From contig JBGPNN010000078.1 in NCBI GenBank assembly GCA_041487495.1, positions 1 to 12,658 of the forward strand: a DNA stretch of 12,658 nucleotides, read 5' to 3'. Position 1 is the stretch's first letter. Every line of letters starts with the position of its first letter. Of this stretch, positions 1 to 7,662 are shown piece by piece. Under the pieces are notes generated by a model, which was not told the DNA's origin, did no database searches, and saw nothing but the letters and a program-made list of their open reading frames with translations. This stretch comes from JBGPNN01 sp041487495 (GTDB lineage Bacteria; Sysuimicrobiota; Sysuimicrobiia; Sysuimicrobiales; Humicultoraceae). The position numbers and the translations under genes were made by a program.

Positions 1-1035
1 CACCATCAACTCGATTTCCAGGTGCAGCGCGTCGAAGGGGCTGTACCGCCAGCCCGCGTCGCTGCCGGCGATAAACGGCACCCCGCGGCGATGCAGTTCG
101 CCGGCATTGGACAGGTTGCCATGCGCCATGCGCTCGAAGCGCTCGGCCGAGGCCCGGTCTTCCGGCGTCGGGGCGTCCAACCGGGCGACGGCCTGGTAGA
201 CGAACCGGCTCACGCTCAGCGTAGGACAGATTGGGATCCGTGAGGCGGCGAGCCTATCGGCGACCGCGGGATCGAACCGCTGCGACACGTCGGGGCCGGC
301 AATGAAGCTCGCGTGCTGGATCTCGTTGACCCCCGCCGCCACCGCGTAGTCGATCGCGTCCGCGCAAGTGCAGTGCAGGCTCACCCGGTAGCCGAAGCGG
401 TGCGCCTCGTCCACGATCGCCGCCACCTCTTCACGGCTGAAGGACGGCCGCCACCCCTGCGTGCCCGGCGTTCCACCGCCGCTGCCCATCGCCTTGATGT
501 AGTCGGCGCCGCCTTTGATCGTCTCGCGGACCTTCACGCGCACGCCTTCGATCCCATCCGCTTCGCCGCCGAAGTAGTGACAGTGGCCGCCGGTGATCGT
601 GATGGCCCAGCCCGCCAATACCAGGCGCGGCCCCGGCGCATAGCCGAGCGTGATGGCGCGGCGCAGCGCATAGAGGACGTCGGGAAACCCGCCGCAGTCG
701 CGCAGCGTCGTGATGCCCGCGTGCAGGGCTACCGCGGCGTTGCGCAGCGCGATCGCCTGCACCACGCCCCGGGGTTCGGCGACCGTCTGCGGGAATGGTG
801 TGCCATCGCCCTGCAGGCACAAGTGGACGTGCGCGTCGATCAGCCCGGGGAGCAGCGTGCAGCCGTCCAGATGCATGGTCTCGGTACCGGTTGGCAGCGC
901 GCCGTATGGTGGTGCGCCCCGGTACACGTCTGCGATCCGGCCGTCTTTCACGAGCACCGCGCCGCGGTCCGCCGGTGGTGCGCCGGTGCCATCAATCAAC
1001 CATGACGCCGTGACGAGCTGTGTTGATTTAGCCAA
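1..1035 (-). CDS. Metal-dependent amidohydrolase (COG1228 / Xaa-Pro dipeptidase-like), 3' end cut by window edge
   Basis: A zinc-type amidohydrolase that should hydrolyse an amide, peptide or cyclic-amide C-N bond in the cytoplasm. I translated 345 codons; the reading frame is open to base 1 and no stop is reached. Visible in order: the N-terminal beta-sandwich segment (SWLIDGTGAP), metal ligands H69 and H71 in IDAHVH, probable carboxylated lysine K181 in DYIKAMGSGG, H221 in VSLHC, H241 in EIQHASF, and catalytic D326 in AGSDAGW. The set is complete. The start is TTG at 1035, with GAGGTG (1048-1043) 7 nt upstream; no ATG or GTG lies nearby in frame, and the start overlaps the VWA gene stop by 8 nt. 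It resembles the amidohydrolase at 11077-12363 in motif layout but is clearly diverged. Family members characterised elsewhere cleave Xaa-Pro or other dipeptides; the substrate here is unknown. About 70-80 C-terminal residues are probably missing, judging by its paralogue. Confidence 0.9.
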   Translation of the reverse strand, partial: MAKSTQLVTASWLIDGTGAPPADRGAVLVKDGRIADVYRGAPPYGALPTGTETMHLDGCTLLPGLIDAHVHLCLQGDGTPFPQTVAEPRGVVQAIALRNAAVALHAGITTLRDCGGFPDVLYALRRAITLGYAPGPRLVLAGWAITITGGHCHYFGGEADGIEGVRVKVRETIKGGADYIKAMGSGGGTPGTQGWRPSFSREEVAAIVDEAHRFGYRVSLHCTCADAIDYAVAAGVNEIQHASFIAGPDVSQRFDPAVADRLAASRIPICPTLSVSRFVYQAVARLDAPTPEDRASAERFERMAHGNLSNAGELHRRGVPFIAGSDAGWRYSPFDALHLEIELMV

Positions 1036-1972
1036 TTGGGGACACCTCAGACCGCAGCAATATGGACGCCACCAGCAACATCATCGCCACGCCGCCCAGA
1101 AGAGCCGTGACTTCCTGGGGGCGCCGTTCCCATCCGATCGTCCGAGCCAGGTAGCGGTAGATCCCTCTGAGCCTGCCGGCCTCATACGCGCGGAAATACT
1201 CGCCACCCGTCTCCAACGCAATGGCGCGCAGCGTCGGCTCGTCCAGCACGCCGAAGTAGCCGCTGCGGAACGTCCTCGGATCGGCGTCCGTTCCGACGCC
1301 CACCGTGTAGACGCGCACGCCCCGGCGCTTCGCCTCCTGAGCCGCCTCCAGCGGGGGCACCCCGTCACTCGCACGCCCATCGCTCATGAGCACGGCGATC
1401 GCCTTCGGCGGACCCGGCGGCGCCGTCGCGCCCTGCTCCCCCGTCACCGCACGCAGGCCTTCCATCAGGCCGTTGCCGAGCTGCGTGCGGAGTTGGATGG
1501 TGAGGTTGCGGATCCCATCGTTCAAGACGGTCCGATCATCGGTGAGCGACACGACGAGCGTCGCGTAGTTCCCGAAACTGACCAGCGCAACCCTCGTCGA
1601 TCGCGGCAGCCCGCGCACGAATTCCAACGCCGCGCTCTTGGTCGCCTCGATGCGGCTCGGTTTGATGTCGTTCTCTTCCATGCTGCGGCTGACGTCAATC
1701 ATCAGAACGACCGGATAGCCGGTCGGGGCCGGCATGGGGGCGACCGGCCCGGCTGCGCCGATGAAGGCCGCTGCCAGGGCCGACACAAAGATGACGGCGG
1801 GGAGATGCCGGCGCACCTTACCCGCGTGTGTCGCGGCTTGGGCGGCCGCCCAGAACGGCGGGAAGAGCACCGCACCCCGCGCCGGCACGCGCCGCAGCGC
1901 CGCAAGATAAGAGAGCAGGAGTCCGCCCGGGATCAGGAGGAGCCAGAGCAAGGCGGGCTGCTTCCAGTCCAT
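1028..1972 (-). CDS. BatA-like von Willebrand factor A membrane protein
   Basis: 314 aa. The N-terminal hydrophobic segment (residues 7-24) is followed by a basic loop with LFPPF, as in the BatA N-terminal region. A second hydrophobic segment spans about 57-78, a VWA domain about 85-275, and a final membrane segment about 287-306. The MIDAS metal site is visible: D93-x-S95-x-S97 in IDVSRSM, T163 in QLRTQLGNG, and D198 in LMSDGR. The VWA domain would face the periplasm or cell exterior and bind a partner protein through the metal. BatA proteins usually sit beside a MoxR AAA ATPase, a DUF58 protein and BatB; none of these is in the window. The ATG lies 1 nt after the stop of the upstream M24 gene and has no clear Shine-Dalgarno, so translation is probably coupled. 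The call is firm at the domain level. A link to the transport and catabolic genes is inferred from position only. Confidence 0.88.
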   Translation of the reverse strand: MDWKQPALLWLLLIPGGLLLSYLAALRRVPARGAVLFPPFWAAAQAATHAGKVRRHLPAVIFVSALAAAFIGAAGPVAPMPAPTGYPVVLMIDVSRSMEENDIKPSRIEATKSAALEFVRGLPRSTRVALVSFGNYATLVVSLTDDRTVLNDGIRNLTIQLRTQLGNGLMEGLRAVTGEQGATAPPGPPKAIAVLMSDGRASDGVPPLEAAQEAKRRGVRVYTVGVGTDADPRTFRSGYFGVLDEPTLRAIALETGGEYFRAYEAGRLRGIYRYLARTIGWERRPQEVTALLGGVAMMLLVASILLRSEVSPIG

Positions 1973-1973
1973 C

Positions 1974-3125
1974 TCAGGCGACCACGAGTTCTCGCGGAAA
2001 CGCCGTCAGCACGTCGCACCCGGTCGCCGTCACCGCCACAGTCTCACTGAAGCCCACGCAGCTCACCCCATAATCCCGCAGCGCGGGTGGCATGTGAAAC
2101 ACCATCCCGGGTTCCAGCACCGTCGAATCATCGCGCCCGAGGCTGATGATGTGTCCCTCGTTCCAGTTCGGCGGAAACGCCAACCCCACCGAATAGCCCG
2201 TCCGCTTCCGGAACGACTCATACATGCCCGCGTCCTCCATCACCCTCCGGCAGGCGTCGTCAACGTGCGCCGCGGTCACGCCCGGGCGGATCGCCGCAAT
2301 GGCGCGATTCAACCCTTCGACGCACAGGTCCGCCATCTTGCGCACCTTCCGGTCCGGCTCTCCGAGACTGACCGCCCGCATGAGCGGGCCGATATAGCGG
2401 CCGTACACTCCGGTCATCTCCAACAGCACCGTGTCGCCCGGCTCCAGACGCCGGCGCTCGAACGTGGTATGGGGAATGCCGGCGCGGAATCCCGACGTGA
2501 CGATCGGATCGGCTGGGAAGTATTCGGAGCCGGCACGGACGAGGGCGTCCATCGCCGCGGCCGCGACGTCGTTCTCGCTCACCCCGGGACGGCAGGCCCC
2601 GATGGCCGCCCGCATGCCGATCGCCGTCATGCGCGCCGCCTCCCGCATCTTCTCGAGTTCGAGCCGGGATTTCACCCGGCGCAGCTGGTCGATCATCTTC
2701 GTCCCGTCACTGGCGTCGACCTGAGGGAGGAGCACGCCGAGCCGCCGCCGCGTGGCGGCCGTCATACGCGACGCGCCATCCTCGAAGGCAATCCGCGAGC
2801 GCGCAAGCCCTCGACGGGAGACTTCCTTTGCGGTGACTTCCAGCGGATCCTCGTGGTCATCGAAGCTCACGACGTCGGCGACCTCCGAGTATAGCGAGGT
2901 CAAAAACGATTCGAGGAACCGCACCACCAGCACCGGCGGCCCATCCCGCGAGATCAACATCGCGCCATAGGTGCGCGCGGCCAGTGTCTGGTAGCCCGTC
3001 AGATAGAAGATGCTTTCGGGGGACACCGCCAGGAACGCCTCCAGACCGTGCGCGTTCATCTGGGCCCGGAGCCTGTCGAGGCGTTCCGAAAACTCCGCGC
3101 GTGGAAAGACCGGGGTCTTGTGCAC
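1974..3125 (-). CDS. M24 family creatinase/ectoine-hydrolase-like protein (paralogue 1), metal site degenerate
   Basis: 383 aa with a creatinase N-terminal domain (about 10-145, including FYLTGYQT) and a pita-bread M24 domain (about 155-380). H219 in GIPHTTF aligns with the catalytic histidine of creatinase (H232 in the Pseudomonas enzyme). Four of the five metal ligands of Xaa-Pro aminopeptidases are replaced: E236 and P247 stand where the two Asp would be (LLEMTG...YIGPLMR), Y311 replaces the His, and P346 replaces the first Glu; E361 remains. This is the pattern of metal-independent C-N hydrolases such as creatinase and ectoine hydrolase (DoeA/EutD), and the ending CDVLTAFPREL also resembles that branch. 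A ring-opening or amidine/amide hydrolase is therefore likelier than an aminopeptidase. The start is GTG, with AGGAGG (3136-3131) 5-6 nt upstream overlapping the stop of the flavoprotein gene. The paralogue is at 5708-6856. The substrate is unknown. Confidence 0.88.
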   Translation of the reverse strand: MHKTPVFPRAEFSERLDRLRAQMNAHGLEAFLAVSPESIFYLTGYQTLAARTYGAMLISRDGPPVLVVRFLESFLTSLYSEVADVVSFDDHEDPLEVTAKEVSRRGLARSRIAFEDGASRMTAATRRRLGVLLPQVDASDGTKMIDQLRRVKSRLELEKMREAARMTAIGMRAAIGACRPGVSENDVAAAAMDALVRAGSEYFPADPIVTSGFRAGIPHTTFERRRLEPGDTVLLEMTGVYGRYIGPLMRAVSLGEPDRKVRKMADLCVEGLNRAIAAIRPGVTAAHVDDACRRVMEDAGMYESFRKRTGYSVGLAFPPNWNEGHIISLGRDDSTVLEPGMVFHMPPALRDYGVSCVGFSETVAVTATGCDVLTAFPRELVVA

Positions 3126-3130
3126 CGTCG

Positions 3131-3136
3131 TCCTCC
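3131..3136 (-). promoter_or_regulatory. Shine-Dalgarno AGGAGG of M24 paralogue 1
   Basis: A perfect AGGAGG on the minus strand, about 6 nt before a GTG at 3125. It overlaps the TAG stop of the preceding flavoprotein gene. It decides the GTG start and is the strongest ribosome binding site in the gene train, suggesting reinitiation with independent, efficient loading. Confidence 0.85.
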
Positions 3137-4881
3137 TATTCGATGAACTCGCCCTTGATATGCTTGAGCCCCGTCGCCGCGGCTACGTTGCCCAGATATC
3201 GCGCATCGTCTGCCGTGTCGATTGGCGCCAGCGTGGTCGACACGCGCCGGTCAGCGTCTCGCCGGACTACGATCGTCTGCAGCCATCCCGCGTCGTCCCG
3301 CTGGGGGAAATCTTCACGATAGTGCGCCCCGCGACTCTCCGTCCGGCACAGCGCCGCGTGGCACATGGCCTCCGCGGCATCAGACATCGCGTCCAACTCG
3401 GCCGCGGTCTGGAACTCATCACCGGTCCGCGGGGTCAGACCGCGGAGCCGTTCCCGCTGGGCGTCGATCGCCGCGAGTCCCTGCGTCAGACCGTCCCGCG
3501 TTCGGACGATGCCCAGCGCGAGCCACATTGCCTGCTGGAACTCCTCGCGCATCTGCTCGAGAAGGTCATGTCCGCTGCCCGGCGCACCACCACCCACGGC
3601 CTCCAACCGCCCGGCCCATGCGCGCACGACCCGATCGTCCATCCGCCCGTGGCGATCTCGTCCCGCTTGCTCCGCCGCGGTGCGGCCGGCGCGCGCCCCA
3701 AAGACCTGCGTGTCCGGAATGGCGTTACTGTTCAGCCGGTTGCCCCCGTGCACGCCGCCCGCGGCTTCCCCACAAGCATAGAGCCGCTCCATCGGCGTGC
3801 GGCACGTCTCGTCGATGACCATTCCCCCCATGACGAAGTGGGCCTCCGGGGCGATGATGAACCGGACATCACGAAAGTTGATGCCCCTGGGGTCGAGCCG
3901 CTCGACGACCTTCTTGTTGGTCGTTCTGAAGTCGTCGTCCGTCACGTGCGTCAGGTCGAGGATCACCCCGCCCTCGACGTCGAGCCCGTGGCGGATCTGA
4001 TCGAAGATGCCCCGGGCGGCCACATCACGCGTCGTCGATTCTTTCCGCTCGGGGTCGTAGTGTTCCATGAAACGCTCGCCCCGGGCATTGTAGAGGCGAG
4101 CGCCGACGACAAACGTCGAGGGCTGGATCGGCACACGCGAACCCTTGAACGGGCGGATAGCCCGCCAGGGATAGAACTGCACCATCTCCATGTCCCGCAG
4201 GGGCGCGCCGATGCGGACGGCCAGGGCGTACCCGTCGCCGACCACGTCCACGGGGTTACTCGTGACCCCAAAGAGACGCCCGGCGCCACCCGTGGCCATG
4301 ACCACTGCTTTGGCGCGGATGAGCACCAGGGCCCCGCGCTCATGATCGAAGCCCAGCGCGCCGGCAATCTTCCCGTCATCGGGCAGCAGGTCGAGGACGT
4401 AGGTGTTCTCGAGCACCCGGACGCCCGCGGCCACCACGGCTTCGCGCAGGGGCAGCGTCATGTCCGTCCCGCGCATGTGCACCGGCGTCACGACCCGCGG
4501 CGACGAATGGTCCCCGCTCGGCGACAGGTAGTAGTGTCCGTTGGTGCGCACGAACGGCGCGCCCAGCCGCAGCAGATCGTTGAGACGCTCGCCCGCTTCC
4601 TGGCAGAGGATTCGCGCCAGCGCCCGATCGTTGATCAGGCCTCCGCCGACCAGCGTGTCGGCATAGTGGCGCTGCCAGCTGTCCTCAGGCGTAATCGTGG
4701 GATCCGTGGCGGCATAGCCGCCGGATGTGACCGCGGACGATCCGCACCGCCCGAGCTTCCGCTTCACGGCCACGGTCACGGTGGCGCCGGTCCCGGCCGC
4801 GTGCAGCGCCGCCCGAAGCGCCGCCAATCCGCCACCAATGACCAGCACATCGGTCTCGACGATCTGTGGCTCAACCGTCAT
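3136..4881 (-). CDS. FAD-dependent oxidoreductase of the fumarate reductase / succinate dehydrogenase flavoprotein family
   Basis: 581 aa, within the usual length of the family. An N-terminal dinucleotide fold carries GGGLAALRAA (16-25). FAD-contact segments are ATGGAGRLF (196-204) and GDGYALAVRIGAPL (215-228), with MVQFYP following. Catalytic-type residues include R285 in TTRDVAARG, H348 in EAHFVMGG, and the H378/R382 region in GGVHGGNRLNSNAI. A C-terminal ESRGAHYREDFP (515-526) is typical of the family. The histidine that binds FAD covalently in SdhA/FrdA is replaced by a serine near S48 (GSSAVTSGG), so FAD is probably held non-covalently as in L-aspartate oxidase. No iron-sulfur or membrane-anchor subunit is adjacent, so it is not a respiratory complex II as seen here. 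It would reduce or oxidise a C-C or C-N bond of a carboxylic acid. The start ATG at 4881 overlaps the permease stop (ATGA) and has GGGGAAG upstream. Confidence 0.87.
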   Translation of the reverse strand: MTVEPQIVETDVLVIGGGLAALRAALHAAGTGATVTVAVKRKLGRCGSSAVTSGGYAATDPTITPEDSWQRHYADTLVGGGLINDRALARILCQEAGERLNDLLRLGAPFVRTNGHYYLSPSGDHSSPRVVTPVHMRGTDMTLPLREAVVAAGVRVLENTYVLDLLPDDGKIAGALGFDHERGALVLIRAKAVVMATGGAGRLFGVTSNPVDVVGDGYALAVRIGAPLRDMEMVQFYPWRAIRPFKGSRVPIQPSTFVVGARLYNARGERFMEHYDPERKESTTRDVAARGIFDQIRHGLDVEGGVILDLTHVTDDDFRTTNKKVVERLDPRGINFRDVRFIIAPEAHFVMGGMVIDETCRTPMERLYACGEAAGGVHGGNRLNSNAIPDTQVFGARAGRTAAEQAGRDRHGRMDDRVVRAWAGRLEAVGGGAPGSGHDLLEQMREEFQQAMWLALGIVRTRDGLTQGLAAIDAQRERLRGLTPRTGDEFQTAAELDAMSDAAEAMCHAALCRTESRGAHYREDFPQRDDAGWLQTIVVRRDADRRVSTTLAPIDTADDARYLGNVAAATGLKHIKGEFIE

Positions 4882-5753
4882 GCGCTACTTCCCCGCCACC
4901 GCAGCAGCCGGCGCTCCGCGGCCGACACGACGGCGTCGAAGAACAGCACGACGACGAGCAGGATGATGATGCCGGCCAGGACGGCGGGCGTGTTGAACTG
5001 GTTGCTGGCCGACAGGACCGCGTACCCCAATCCGGCGTTGGCGGCAATGAACTCTCCGATCACCGCGCCGATCATGGCCTCCGGGACCGCGATCCGCATC
5101 GCCGTGAGGACGAACGGGACCACCGTGGGAAGCGAGATCGCTGTGAGCAGTTGCCACGGTGAGGCGCCCATCACACGGGCGACATTCAGCAGTCCCCTAT
5201 TCACGGTCCGCAGGCCTTCCAGCGTGTTCATGAACACGATGAAAAAGACGAAGACCGCGGCCAGCACAATCTTCGGCAGGATGCCGAGCCCGAACCACAT
5301 GATGATCAGCGGGGCCAGCGCGATCTTGGGGATCGAGTAGAACGTCACCAGGAAGGGATGCAGCACGCGCTGCAGGACGCCGACATGGCCGATGGTCATG
5401 GCCAGGATCAACCCACCGGCCGCGCCGATCCCGTATCCGGCCAGGACCTCCGTGAGCGTGACTTGCATGTGATTGAGGAAGGTGGACGTGCCGGTCAGGC
5501 GCACGAGGGTCCGCAGCACCGTGACCGGGTCGCTGAAGAACCGCGCGTCCAGGACGCGCCCGGACAGCCAGGCCCAACTGCCGAGCAGCAGCCCAAGGGC
5601 CAGGAACCGGCCGGTCAGCACGATCAACCGGCCGCCTCGATCCGCCGCCGCGACATCGCGCGCGACCCGCCGGCAGAGGTCTGCCTCGTCGACGGGGCCG
5701 GCGCCGGCTAGGCTACGTGGACCCGGCGTGGAAACCGTGTCAGCACCTCGCAT
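4878..5753 (-). CDS. NitT/TauT-type ABC transporter permease (copy 1)
   Basis: 291 aa inner-membrane permease of the SsuC/TauC/NrtB type. A hydrophobic helix starts near residue 50 and is followed by several more. The conserved block YSIPKIALAPLIIMWFGLG precedes the ATPase-contact EAA-type loop (VMGASPWQLLTAISLP), and a glutamate-containing GAVIGEFI follows. It should pair with the ATPase at 7655-8455 and the permease at 6853-7662, probably as a heterodimer. The start is uncertain. ATG at 5753 is the only usual start codon in frame before the first helix, apart from a TTG close to that helix; it overlaps the M24 stop by 46 nt. The N-terminal PVDEADLCRRV resembles the MVDETRLLQ start of the other permease, so true translation may begin closer to 5690 from a non-standard codon. 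The frame stays open upstream to 6224, but that stretch is a shadow of the M24 gene. Confidence 0.88.
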   Translation of the reverse strand: MRGADTVSTPGPRSLAGAGPVDEADLCRRVARDVAAADRGGRLIVLTGRFLALGLLLGSWAWLSGRVLDARFFSDPVTVLRTLVRLTGTSTFLNHMQVTLTEVLAGYGIGAAGGLILAMTIGHVGVLQRVLHPFLVTFYSIPKIALAPLIIMWFGLGILPKIVLAAVFVFFIVFMNTLEGLRTVNRGLLNVARVMGASPWQLLTAISLPTVVPFVLTAMRIAVPEAMIGAVIGEFIAANAGLGYAVLSASNQFNTPAVLAGIIILLVVVLFFDAVVSAAERRLLRWRGSSA

Positions 5754-6856
5754 CCGCCATCCGTGACGAGCACGGTTTCGCTCATACCCAGCCCGTACTG
5801 CCGGGGAATTCGGAGCGCGGGCGGGATGTGAAACACCATGCCCGCCGCGAGCGGGGTCGGATCGTCCCGCCGCAGGCTGACGATGTGTCCTTCCCCCCAA
5901 TCGGGCGCATACGCCACACCGACCGAGTACCCGGTGCGTTTCCGGAAGTAGCGTTCGTACCCGGCGTCTTCGATGACACCGCGGCACGCCTGATCGACCG
6001 CGCCGCTGGTGACCCCGGGACGGATCGCGGCGAGCGCGGCCTCGAGGGCGGCAATGATGACGTCGCCCATCCGCCGGACATCGGCGGGGGGCTCGCCGAT
6101 GACCGCGCTGCGCATCAGCGGCCCAAAGTAGCGGCGCCGGCACGCGCCGAACTCGAGCAGCACCGCATCGCCGGGTTCGAGCACGCGGTTGGCAAACGTG
6201 AAGTGCGCGACACCGGATCGCCATCCCGACGTGACGATCGGATCGCCGACCAGAAAGTCGGACCCGCCGCCCACCATCGCCGCGTATCCCGCGACGGCAA
6301 TATGATTTTCCGTGCGCCCCGGGGCAATCGCCTCAAGCGCCGCCCGCATCCCCGCCTCCGTCAGGCGGCAGGCCGATCGAATCAAATCGACTTCGGCCGG
6401 CGACTTGATCCGCCTGACCGCTTCGACCAACCCGGATCCGCCGACCACAGTGTCGCCGCCCAGTGCCGAGCACAGGCGCGCGTGCGCGGCCGGCGAGAGA
6501 AACCATCCCTGATCCTCAAGCCCGATCCGCCCCGCAAGCAAGTTCCGTCCACCGAGCACACGCCGGATGACATCGACGGGATCGTCGGTGTCGGCGAACG
6601 TCTCGAGGGCGCTGACCCATGCCGTCGTCTCGGCGACGGTGCGCTCCATCTCACGGATGATCAGCAGCAGGTCGGCCGATCGCGGCACGGCGAGCGCCTG
6701 CACGCTCGCGTAGCCGATCGTCTCATAGCCGGTCAGGTAGGTGACGTTCTCGGGACCGGTCACGATCAGGAGGTCCAGCCCCTGGGCCGTCATGCCCTCA
6801 CGAACCGCCGTGACACGACGGTCGTACTCGTGCTGGGCAAACGGTCGCGCGCTCAC
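5708..6856 (-). CDS. M24 family creatinase/ectoine-hydrolase-like protein (paralogue 2), metal site degenerate
   Basis: 382 aa, the same length and architecture as the M24 protein at 1974-3125 and alignable along the whole length (YLTGYET, DPIVTSG, GPLMRS, RKRTGYSVG, GEGHIVSL, FPRR). H218 in GVAHFTF matches the creatinase catalytic histidine. The metal ligands are replaced as in its paralogue: E235, P246, Y310 and P345, with only E360 retained. It is therefore most likely a metal-independent C-N hydrolase of the creatinase/ectoine hydrolase kind, acting in the cytoplasm on the imported compound or a product of it. The start is GTG at 6856, overlapping the permease stop as GTGA, with GGAGG very close upstream. 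The frame is open back to 7471, but that extension is antiframe within the permease and has no homology. Two diverged paralogues in one operon suggest two related substrates or a heteromer. Confidence 0.88.
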   Translation of the reverse strand: MSARPFAQHEYDRRVTAVREGMTAQGLDLLIVTGPENVTYLTGYETIGYASVQALAVPRSADLLLIIREMERTVAETTAWVSALETFADTDDPVDVIRRVLGGRNLLAGRIGLEDQGWFLSPAAHARLCSALGGDTVVGGSGLVEAVRRIKSPAEVDLIRSACRLTEAGMRAALEAIAPGRTENHIAVAGYAAMVGGGSDFLVGDPIVTSGWRSGVAHFTFANRVLEPGDAVLLEFGACRRRYFGPLMRSAVIGEPPADVRRMGDVIIAALEAALAAIRPGVTSGAVDQACRGVIEDAGYERYFRKRTGYSVGVAYAPDWGEGHIVSLRRDDPTPLAAGMVFHIPPALRIPRQYGLGMSETVLVTDGGCEVLTRFPRRVHVA

Positions 6857-7662
6857 GGCCTCCACCGCAGCAGGCGGCGCTCCAGCCATCCCACCGCGCT
6901 GTTCATCGCGATGACGACCAGCAGCAGGCTGAAGATGCCGGCGAACACGGCGGCCGTGTCGTAGCGCGAGCTGGCGGCGTTGATCAGGTATCCCAGGCCG
7001 CGGTTGCTCGAGATGAACTCGCCGACGACGGCGCCGATCATCGCGGCGGGGATGGTCACCCGCAGGGCGACGAGAATGTATGGCACCGCGCTGGGGAGCA
7101 CGATCGACATCATCCGGCGCCACGGCCGCGCGCCCATGACCGCCGCCACGCCGACGAGCTGGCCGCTCACGCCCTGAATCCCCGTGACCGTGTTGAGAAA
7201 CACAACGAAGAACACAAACAGCGCGGCGAGCAGCACCTTGGGGAGAATCCCCAGCCCAAACCACATGATGATCAGCGGCGCGATCGCGATCTTGGGCACG
7301 GCATACAACGCGACCAGGAACGGATGCAGGATCTGGCGTGCATGGGGCACCAGGGACACGCCGGTCGCCGCCGCTAGCGCGGCCGACGCCCCGATCGCAT
7401 ACCCGGCCAGCGCCTCCATCAGCGTGAATCGCACATGGTACCAGATCTCGCCGTTGATCACGAGACGCCACAGGGCGGCCGCCACGCGGGGAGGCGTGCT
7501 CACGAACAGGGGATGGACGATGCGCCCCGACGCCCAGTTCCAGGAGAGCAAAAACACGACGAGCAGCGTGATCTGCAGGCCGGCCGTGACCAGCCGATCG
7601 CGGCGTTCCGCGCTCCTGGCCCCCGCCGCGGCCGCCTGGAGGAGCCGGGTCTCGTCAACCAC
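6853..7662 (-). CDS. NitT/TauT-type ABC transporter permease (copy 2)
   Basis: 269 aa permease of the SsuC/TauC type with about six hydrophobic segments. The conserved block is YAVPKIAIAPLIIMWFGLG, and the EAA-type cytoplasmic loop is VMGARPWRRMMSIVLP. It is strongly similar to the permease at 4878-5753; even the DNA of the APLIIMWFG stretch is close to identical in the two genes (near 5291 and 7259). The start is GTG at 7662, giving MVDETRLLQ and a GTGGTTGA overlap with the ATPase stop; an upstream extension to 7725 would lie inside the ATPase gene and ends in non-homologous sequence. With one ATPase and one binding protein in the operon, the two permeases are likely the two halves of one transporter, although NitT/TauT permeases are usually homodimers. 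Confidence 0.92.
   Translation of the reverse strand: MVDETRLLQAAAAGARSAERRDRLVTAGLQITLLVVFLLSWNWASGRIVHPLFVSTPPRVAAALWRLVINGEIWYHVRFTLMEALAGYAIGASAALAAATGVSLVPHARQILHPFLVALYAVPKIAIAPLIIMWFGLGILPKVLLAALFVFFVVFLNTVTGIQGVSGQLVGVAAVMGARPWRRMMSIVLPSAVPYILVALRVTIPAAMIGAVVGEFISSNRGLGYLINAASSRYDTAAVFAGIFSLLLVVIAMNSAVGWLERRLLRWRP

Noticed and set aside
710..2050. A 446-codon open frame on the plus strand
   Set aside because: Antisense to the amidohydrolase and VWA genes, with low-complexity Arg-rich composition and no motifs.
1974..3125. Calling the M24 proteins Xaa-Pro aminopeptidase (PepP)
   Set aside because: Four of the five metal ligands needed for that activity are replaced in both proteins.
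3136..4881. Calling the flavoprotein succinate dehydrogenase SdhA
   Set aside because: No SdhB, SdhC or SdhD is nearby, and the covalent FAD histidine is absent.
3010..5340. A 776-codon open frame on the plus strand
   Set aside because: It lies opposite the flavoprotein and permease genes, both of which have complete family motifs. The translation is Arg/His/Pro-rich and resembles no protein family; this is a common antisense shadow in GC-rich DNA.
5754..6224. N-terminal extension of permease 1 to 6224
   Set aside because: The added residues are an out-of-frame reading of the M24 gene and have no permease features.
6857..7471. N-terminal extension of M24 paralogue 2 to 7471
   Set aside because: The extra 205 residues read through the permease gene out of frame. 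The GTG at 6856 gives a protein of the same length as the other M24 paralogue.
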